From contig JADJDQ010000021.1 of NCBI GenBank assembly GCA_016702605.1, forward strand, positions 434,001-498,000: a stretch of 64,000 nt of DNA. The letters run 5' to 3'. The notes under the pieces are model-generated. The model saw nothing but the letters and a program-made list of their open reading frames with translations, was not told where the DNA came from and searched no databases. This document shows positions 59,299 through 64,000 of this stretch, in pieces (the first letter of the stretch is position 1; every line of letters starts with the position of its first letter). The translations under genes and the position numbers were made by a program. The DNA comes from Candidatus Intricatilinea gracilis. GTDB lineage: Bacteria; Pseudomonadota; Gammaproteobacteria; Burkholderiales; Burkholderiaceae_C.

Positions 59299-61047
59299 TT
59301 ACTTCATGAGCTTGAACACCCAGACCGAGCCGCCTTGTTCGAGGAAGCTGACCTTCTTGGCCACGTCGCCACCCCACAGCGGGACGGCGCCGCCCCAGCC
59401 GGAAGCCACGGCGACGTATTGCTCGCCACCTTGGCTCCAGGTGACCGGGGGCGCGACCACGCCGGAGCCGGTCTGGAACTTCCAGACCACCTTGCCGGTC
59501 TTGGCGTCTGCTGCCTGCAGGTAGCCTTCAGGCGTGCCCCAGAACACCAGGTTGCCGCCGGTGGTCAGCACACCACCCCACAGCGGGGCGTTGTTGGTGA
59601 CTTCCCAGACGCGCTTGCCGGTCTTCGGGTCATAGGCGCGCAGGGCGCCGATGGGGCCGTCGTTCAGCGTCTTGATGGTGAAGCCAGCGCCCAGGTAGGC
59701 GGCGCCCTTCTTGTAGGCCACCGGCTCGTTCCAGATTTCCATGCCCCATTCGTTGGCGGGCACGTAGAACAGCTTGGTGTCCGGGCTGTAGGCCATGGGC
59801 ATCTGGTTCTTGCCACCCAGGAAGCTGGGCACGGCGAAGACCGAAGCGCCCTTCTTGCCGTCGGCGCCGGCGGTCGGGTCGCCCGGGCGGTTCTCGGGCA
59901 CCATGTTCGGGCGGCCGGTCTTCAGGTCGACGCCGGTGGCCCAGGTGATCTTGTTGACGAAGGGGAAGGCGTTCTCGAGCTTGCCGTTCTTCGCGTCCAT
60001 GACGTAGAAGAAGCCGTTGCGGTCGGCCTTGCCGCCCAGCACCTTGCCGCCTTCGTCGTAGGTGACGAATTCGTTGACGCCGTCGAAGTCCCAGCCGTCG
60101 TTCGGGGTGTTCTGGTAGTGCCAGACGATCTGGCCGGTCTTCACGTCGATGGCGACGGTCGAGCAGCTGAAGAGGTTGTCACCCTTGCGCAGGTGGCTGT
60201 TCCAGGGGGCCGGGTTGCCGGTGCCGAAGTAGGCCAGGCCGGTCTTGCTGTTGTAGGTGCCGCCCAGCCAGGTGGCCGCGCCGCCGGTCTTCCACAGGTC
60301 ACCGGGCCAGCTCTTGCCGGTGGTGCCGGAAACGCCGTTTTCCTTCTTGTTGCCGTCCTTGTCGTAGGTGTAGCCCATGTGGCCTTCGACGGTCGGGCGC
60401 ACCCAGACCAGCGCGCCGGTCTTGGGGTTGCGGGCCTCGACGCGGCCGCTGATGCCGAATTCGCCGCCCGATACGCCGGTCAGCAGCAGGCCGCCAGCGA
60501 TCAGGGGAGCGGCCGAGGCCGAGTAGCCGGCGGCGTAGTCGTCGATCTTTTCCTTCCAGACGACTTCGCCGTTGTCCTGGTTCAGGGCCACGAGCTGGGC
60601 ATCCAGCGTGGCGAAGATGACGAGGTTGTCATACAGCGCAGCGCCGCGGTTGATCACGTCGCAGCAGGGCATGATGCCTTCGGGCAGACGGTGCTCGTAC
60701 TTCCACAGCTTGGCGCCGGTCTTGGCGTCGAGCGCAAAGATGCGCGAGTACGACGCGGTGACGAACATCTTGCCGTTATGGATGACGGGCTGCGATTCCT
60801 GACCGCGCTGCTTTTCGCCGCCGAAGCTGAAGCTCCACACCGGCACGAGCTTGCCGATGGTCTGCGGATTGATCTGCTTGAGCGGCGAATAGCGTTGACC
60901 CTGGGTGCCGATACCCCACGACAGGACGTCGCCGGTGGACTTGGCGTCGTTGTCGATCATCTGGTCCGTGACGGCGGGCGTGGCTGCCTGAGCGGTCATG
61001 GAAGCCAGAGCGGCGGTCATCAGCAGGGGCAGCAATTGCTTGCGCAT
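59299..61047 (-). CDS. PQQ-dependent alcohol dehydrogenase, probable lanthanide type
   Basis: Periplasmic quinoprotein (582 aa from ATG 61047, with AGGAG upstream). The signal peptide is RKQLLPLLMTAALASMTAQA. The eight-bladed propeller carries tryptophan-docking motifs (DAKTGAKLWKYEH, DAKTGKVVWKFQTGSG). The vicinal disulfide Cys128-Cys129 is in GIMPCCDV, metal/PQQ residues are in FGTGNPAPWNSHLRKGDN, and Asp320 and Asp322 are in GWDFDGVNEF. The second Asp is the extra ligand known in lanthanide-dependent XoxF/PedH-type enzymes and is Ala in calcium-type MxaF. Substrate is probably ethanol or another alcohol. No cytochrome or PQQ-synthesis gene is adjacent. Confidence 0.92.
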   Translation of the reverse strand: MRKQLLPLLMTAALASMTAQAATPAVTDQMIDNDAKSTGDVLSWGIGTQGQRYSPLKQINPQTIGKLVPVWSFSFGGEKQRGQESQPVIHNGKMFVTASYSRIFALDAKTGAKLWKYEHRLPEGIMPCCDVINRGAALYDNLVIFATLDAQLVALNQDNGEVVWKEKIDDYAAGYSASAAPLIAGGLLLTGVSGGEFGISGRVEARNPKTGALVWVRPTVEGHMGYTYDKDGNKKENGVSGTTGKSWPGDLWKTGGAATWLGGTYNSKTGLAYFGTGNPAPWNSHLRKGDNLFSCSTVAIDVKTGQIVWHYQNTPNDGWDFDGVNEFVTYDEGGKVLGGKADRNGFFYVMDAKNGKLENAFPFVNKITWATGVDLKTGRPNMVPENRPGDPTAGADGKKGASVFAVPSFLGGKNQMPMAYSPDTKLFYVPANEWGMEIWNEPVAYKKGAAYLGAGFTIKTLNDGPIGALRAYDPKTGKRVWEVTNNAPLWGGVLTTGGNLVFWGTPEGYLQAADAKTGKVVWKFQTGSGVVAPPVTWSQGGEQYVAVASGWGGAVPLWGGDVAKKVSFLEQGGSVWVFKLMK

Positions 61048-61446
61048 ATAGGAGTCTCCTCGAAGGGGAAGGGATCGTAGGGGTCGGTTGTTGTCGCAAC
61101 GGCGCGCAGCCGCGCCGTCCGATGGCACTCAAGGGCAACTTGCATGCCAGTCGGCCCCGGGAGTCTTTCTCGGCAAAAATGCCTTAGGAACACGGGCTTA
61201 CCCGAGGGGGATGCTCCAGGCTTGAGCAACCGCCACGCGCGTCGTGGCGCCCTCTGTATCAAGCAATGCCGGGAAGTCGTGCCACCGTATGGCTCCCCGC
61301 CCCCTGTCGGGCCAAGATGCGACCTAGGGTCGACCCCCGTGTCGGCGCAGGGCCACAGGCTATGCACGGCCGAACATATCGCCACCGGATGCAGCGCCTC
61401 GCAGAATCGGCAACCTTTTGCATAAGTCCGCGCCCGACACCCTCTC
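61048..61446. other. Divergent intergenic region, dehydrogenase / tup operon
   Basis: About 400 bases without a supported gene. It must carry promoters for the leftward dehydrogenase and the rightward tupBCA operon; no specific operator was identified. Confidence 0.4.
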
Positions 61447-62163
61447 ATGAGCACCCTGACCAGCAGCTTCGGGTTGGCCCTTGACCTGATCGCCCAGTGG
61501 GACAGCGACGTCATGCACGTGGTCGGGCTGTCCTTGCAGGTGAGTGGCACCGCCTGCCTGATCGGTGCGCTGATCGGCTTCTGGCTGGGCGCCTGGCTGG
61601 CGGTGGCGCGTTTCCCGGGTCAGCCGGCGGTGGTCTGGTTGCTCAACACCTTGCTGGCGCTGCCGTCGGTGGTTGTCGGTCTGGCCGTGTACTTGCTGCT
61701 GTCGCGCGGCGGGCCGCTGGGCTCGCTCGGCATCCTGTTCACACCCACGGCCATGGTGATCGCGCAGAGCATCCTGGTCGTGCCACTGATTGCCGCGCTG
61801 ACGCGACGGCTCGTCATCGACGGCCTGGCCGAAGGCGGTGACCAGTTGCGCTCGATGGGCGCCGGCCCGCTGATGGCCGCCCTGCTGGTGCTGCTGCATG
61901 AGCGTCTGGCGCTGCTCACCATCCTGCTCACGGCCTTCGGCCGCGCGGTGGCCGAGGTGGGCGCGGTGATGGTGGTGGGCGGCAACATCAACGGTGTCAC
62001 CCGGGTAATGACGACCTCGATCGCGCTCGAAACGAGCAAGGGCGACCTGCCGCTGGCGCTGGCGCTGGGCCTGCTGCTGCTGGGCGTGGTGGGTGCCATC
62101 AACCTGCTGATCGGCTGGATGCAGCCGCGTGAAGCCAGCATCACCGTGCAGGCGCTGGCATGA
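61447..62163 (+). CDS. tupB: Tungstate ABC transporter, permease
   Basis: Inner-membrane permease (238 aa) with about five to six helices. Family marks are LLNTLLALPSVVVGLAVYLL, LLSRGGPLGSLGILFTPTAM and the ATPase-docking region FGRAVAEVGAVMVVGGNING followed by TRVMTTSIALETSKGDLPLA. These distinguish TupB-type permeases from ModB. Its stop overlaps the start of tupC. The gene order permease-ATPase-binding protein is one of the known tup arrangements. Confidence 0.93.
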   Translation: MSTLTSSFGLALDLIAQWDSDVMHVVGLSLQVSGTACLIGALIGFWLGAWLAVARFPGQPAVVWLLNTLLALPSVVVGLAVYLLLSRGGPLGSLGILFTPTAMVIAQSILVVPLIAALTRRLVIDGLAEGGDQLRSMGAGPLMAALLVLLHERLALLTILLTAFGRAVAEVGAVMVVGGNINGVTRVMTTSIALETSKGDLPLALALGLLLLGVVGAINLLIGWMQPREASITVQALA

Positions 62164-63011
62164 GGTCGTTTCCGGCCGAAAGTGGATGGGAGCCCGGGGG
62201 CGAGCCGCCCGGCGGCGTCGAAGCGTCGGCAGACCGGGTCGCCGATGGCGGCGCCTGCCCGTGGATTGGTGCGTGCGTCGATAGGGCCGCGGCGACGCCA
62301 CCCCGGGGCGAGGTGTTGATCAGCCTGGCGGGCGCCGGTGTCTCCTACGGTGCCGTGCAAGCGCTGCACGGCGTCGACCTGCAACTGCGGCGCGGCGACC
62401 GCGTCGTGCTGGTCGGCGCCAACGGCTCGGGCAAGACCACCTTGCTGCGCCTGCTGCACGGTCTGATCGACGGCCACGGTCACCGCGAGGTGCACCTGGC
62501 CGACGGCCGTCCGGCGGTGATGGCCATGTTGTTCCAGCGGCCGTTTCTGCTGCACCTGTCGGTGCGCTGGAACCTGCTGCTGTCGCTCTGGCTGGCGGGT
62601 GTGTCGGCGAGTCAACGCGCCGCGCGGATCGACGAGGCCTTGCACCGCACGGGGCTGGACGCCTTGGCGCAGCGCCCGGCGCGCGCCTTGTCGGGCGGCC
62701 AGCAGCAGCGCCTGGCGCTGGCACGGGCCTGGGCGGTGCGCCCGCACATCCTGTTTCTCGACGAACCGACCGCCAGTCTCGACCCCAGCGCCAAACGCGA
62801 GGTCGAGACGCTGATCGACGATTTCGCCCGCGCCGGCATGACGCTGGTGATGAGCACACACAACCTCGGCCAGGCCAAACGCCTGGCCAACCGGGTGCTT
62901 TATCTCGAAGCCGGCCGGCTCGTGGTCGACCTGCCGGCGGACCGGTTCTTCAGCGCCGAACTGCCACGCGGCGCTGCCCAATTTCTCAAAGGTGAACTGC
63001 CATGGACATGA
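62160..63011 (+). CDS. tupC: Tungstate ABC transporter, ATP-binding protein
   Basis: ATPase of the tungstate importer (283 aa). Walker A is LVGANGSGKTTLLRLLHG, signature ALSGGQQQRLALARAW, Walker B ILFLDEPTASLDPSAKREVE and the H-loop MSTHNLGQAKRLANRVLYL. The first 50 residues (RSFPAESGWEPGGEPPGGVE and onward) are not part of the ABC fold, so a later start such as GTG within this leader is possible. The start overlaps tupB by four bases and the end overlaps tupA by ten. Confidence 0.92.
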   Translation: MRSFPAESGWEPGGEPPGGVEASADRVADGGACPWIGACVDRAAATPPRGEVLISLAGAGVSYGAVQALHGVDLQLRRGDRVVLVGANGSGKTTLLRLLHGLIDGHGHREVHLADGRPAVMAMLFQRPFLLHLSVRWNLLLSLWLAGVSASQRAARIDEALHRTGLDALAQRPARALSGGQQQRLALARAWAVRPHILFLDEPTASLDPSAKREVETLIDDFARAGMTLVMSTHNLGQAKRLANRVLYLEAGRLVVDLPADRFFSAELPRGAAQFLKGELPWT

Positions 63012-63865
63012 CCCCAACTACCTTTCGCACGAACTCTGCCGGCTCCCTGACCCGGCGCATCTGCCTCGGCCTGGCCGCCGGCCTGCTGCTGGGGGCCGCC
63101 ACGCTGGCCGGCGCCCAGGAGAAGTTCATCGTCGTGGCATCCACCACGTCGACCGAACAGTCCGGCCTGTTCGGCCAGTTGCTGCCGCAGTTCAAGGCGG
63201 CCACCGGCATCGAGGCGCGTGTGGTGGCGCTGGGCACCGGCCAGGCGCTGGACATGGGCCGGCGCGGTGACGCCGACGTGGTGTTCGTGCACGACCGGGT
63301 CGCCGAGGACAAGTTCGTCGCCGAGGGTTATGGCGTCAAGCGTTACCCGGTCATGTACAACGATTTCGTGCTGATCGGCCCGGCGTCCGACCCGGCCAAG
63401 GTCAAGGGCAAGGACATCGTCGCCGGCCTGCAAAAACTCGCCGCCGCCAAGGCGCCGTTCATCTCGCGCGGCGACAAGAGTGGCACGCATGCCGCCGAGC
63501 TGCGCTACTGGAAACAGGCCGGCGTCGACATGGCTGCCGCCAAGCCCGGCGACTACCGCGAATGTGGCTGCGGCATGGGCCCTGCGCTCAACATGGCGTC
63601 GAGCGTGAACGGGTATGTGCTGGCCGACCGCGGCACCTGGTTGTCGTTCAAGAACCGGGGCGAGTTGGCGGTTCTGGTCGAGGGTGACACGAAGCTGTTC
63701 AATCAATACGGCGTGATGCTGGTGAACCCGGCCAAACACGCGCATGTGAAGCAGGCGCTCGGCCAGGCCTTCGTCGACTGGCTGGTGTCACCGGCTGGTC
63801 AGGCGGCGGTGGCGGCGTACAAGATCGGCGGCGAGCAGTTGTTCTTCCCGAACGCGGCGCGCTGA
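63002..63865 (+). CDS. tupA: Tungstate-binding periplasmic protein
   Basis: Substrate-binding protein (287 aa) with signal peptide (about 18-38, ICLGLAAGLLLGAATLAGAQ). The oxyanion site starts with VASTTSTEQSGLF, followed by TGIEARVVALGTGQALDMGR, GDADVVFVHDRVAEDKFVAE, FISRGDKSGTHAAELRYWKQ and YVLADRGTWLSFKNRGELAV. The TTSTxxSG motif and DVVFVHD are characteristic of TupA rather than ModA. It binds tungstate with very high affinity for supply to tungsto- or molybdo-enzymes. Confidence 0.93.
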   Translation: MDMTPTTFRTNSAGSLTRRICLGLAAGLLLGAATLAGAQEKFIVVASTTSTEQSGLFGQLLPQFKAATGIEARVVALGTGQALDMGRRGDADVVFVHDRVAEDKFVAEGYGVKRYPVMYNDFVLIGPASDPAKVKGKDIVAGLQKLAAAKAPFISRGDKSGTHAAELRYWKQAGVDMAAAKPGDYRECGCGMGPALNMASSVNGYVLADRGTWLSFKNRGELAVLVEGDTKLFNQYGVMLVNPAKHAHVKQALGQAFVDWLVSPAGQAAVAAYKIGGEQLFFPNAAR

Positions 63866-64000
63866 ACGCAGCGCCGCCCTGAGATCGGGCGGTGTGCGGC
63901 GATCCCCCAGGCGACACGACACCGGCGTGTCAAGCTGGCACAGGGTTTGTCAGGGGGCGGCTCTAGGTCGCTCTTGACCCTGAAAAACAAGGGTTATGCC
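63866..64000. other. Region after tupA to window end
   Basis: 135 bases with no supported feature. Confidence 0.3.

Noticed and set aside
59335..61080. Long plus-strand open frame opposite the PQQ dehydrogenase
   Set aside because: Shadow of the dehydrogenase; no start site or motifs.
63002..63865. Molybdate-binding ModA
   Set aside because: TTSTxxSG and DVVFVHD together with the permease type fit TupA; no ModE box or mod genes nearby.

Overview
The window is high-GC, densely coded DNA whose core genes read as a betaproteobacterium of the order Burkholderiales. These include a pyruvate dehydrogenase operon with lipoyl domains on both E2 and E3, FixL/FixJ-type regulators opposite aceE, tungstate uptake genes, DcaP-type porin and Tas-type aldo/keto reductase. 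The Sphaerotilus/Leptothrix/Comamonadaceae side of the order is an inference from gene content only. No rRNA, tRNA, CRISPR array or replication origin was seen.

Layout. 1-8.1 kb is core metabolism: a Tol-like protein fragment, an EamA exporter, a three-gene polar amino-acid ABC transporter, a porin, an aldo/keto reductase, a YbaK-type deacylase and PlsY. 8.1-13.9 kb is accessory: a transglutaminase remnant, a two-gene unit whose first product looks like a beta-pore-forming toxin, a 2.5-kb IS66 element with exact 8-bp target duplication but frameshifted transposase genes, and a fragment of an IS91-type transposase. 14-16.7 kb holds yciO, a PHP phosphatase and an unknown protein. 16.7-18.1 kb has no convincing gene but contains a degenerate 21-bp tandem repeat.

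18.1-34.1 kb is the most unusual part. An ECF sigma factor with a membrane-anchored putative anti-sigma protein diverges from a caspase-like protease and an HTH/NBR1-Ig-like regulator. Then come three unknown exported proteins, a lipoprotein subtilase with a C-terminal lectin-like domain, and a convergent operon of a TonB-dependent receptor plus an exported CHAT protease. Three different protease folds, all with export signals, sit beside one sigma/anti-sigma pair. Part of this block (about 21.2-27.7 kb) is clearly AT-richer than its surroundings, suggesting transfer.

34.7-42.1 kb: a frameshifted lipoprotein with an outer-membrane partner, a HEPN/MNT module, a VapBC module, direct repeats derived from the 3' end of murI, a small quinoprotein-associated operon with an atypical metallo-beta-lactamase-fold protein, and a decayed ABC/DMT remnant. 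42.1-52.6 kb: a large hybrid histidine kinase, murI, prlC, folD and the FixJ/FixL-type pair. 52.9-59.2 kb: aceE-aceF-lpdA. 59.3-61.0 kb: a PQQ alcohol dehydrogenase carrying the lanthanide-type Asp pair. 61.4-63.9 kb: tupBCA for tungstate uptake.
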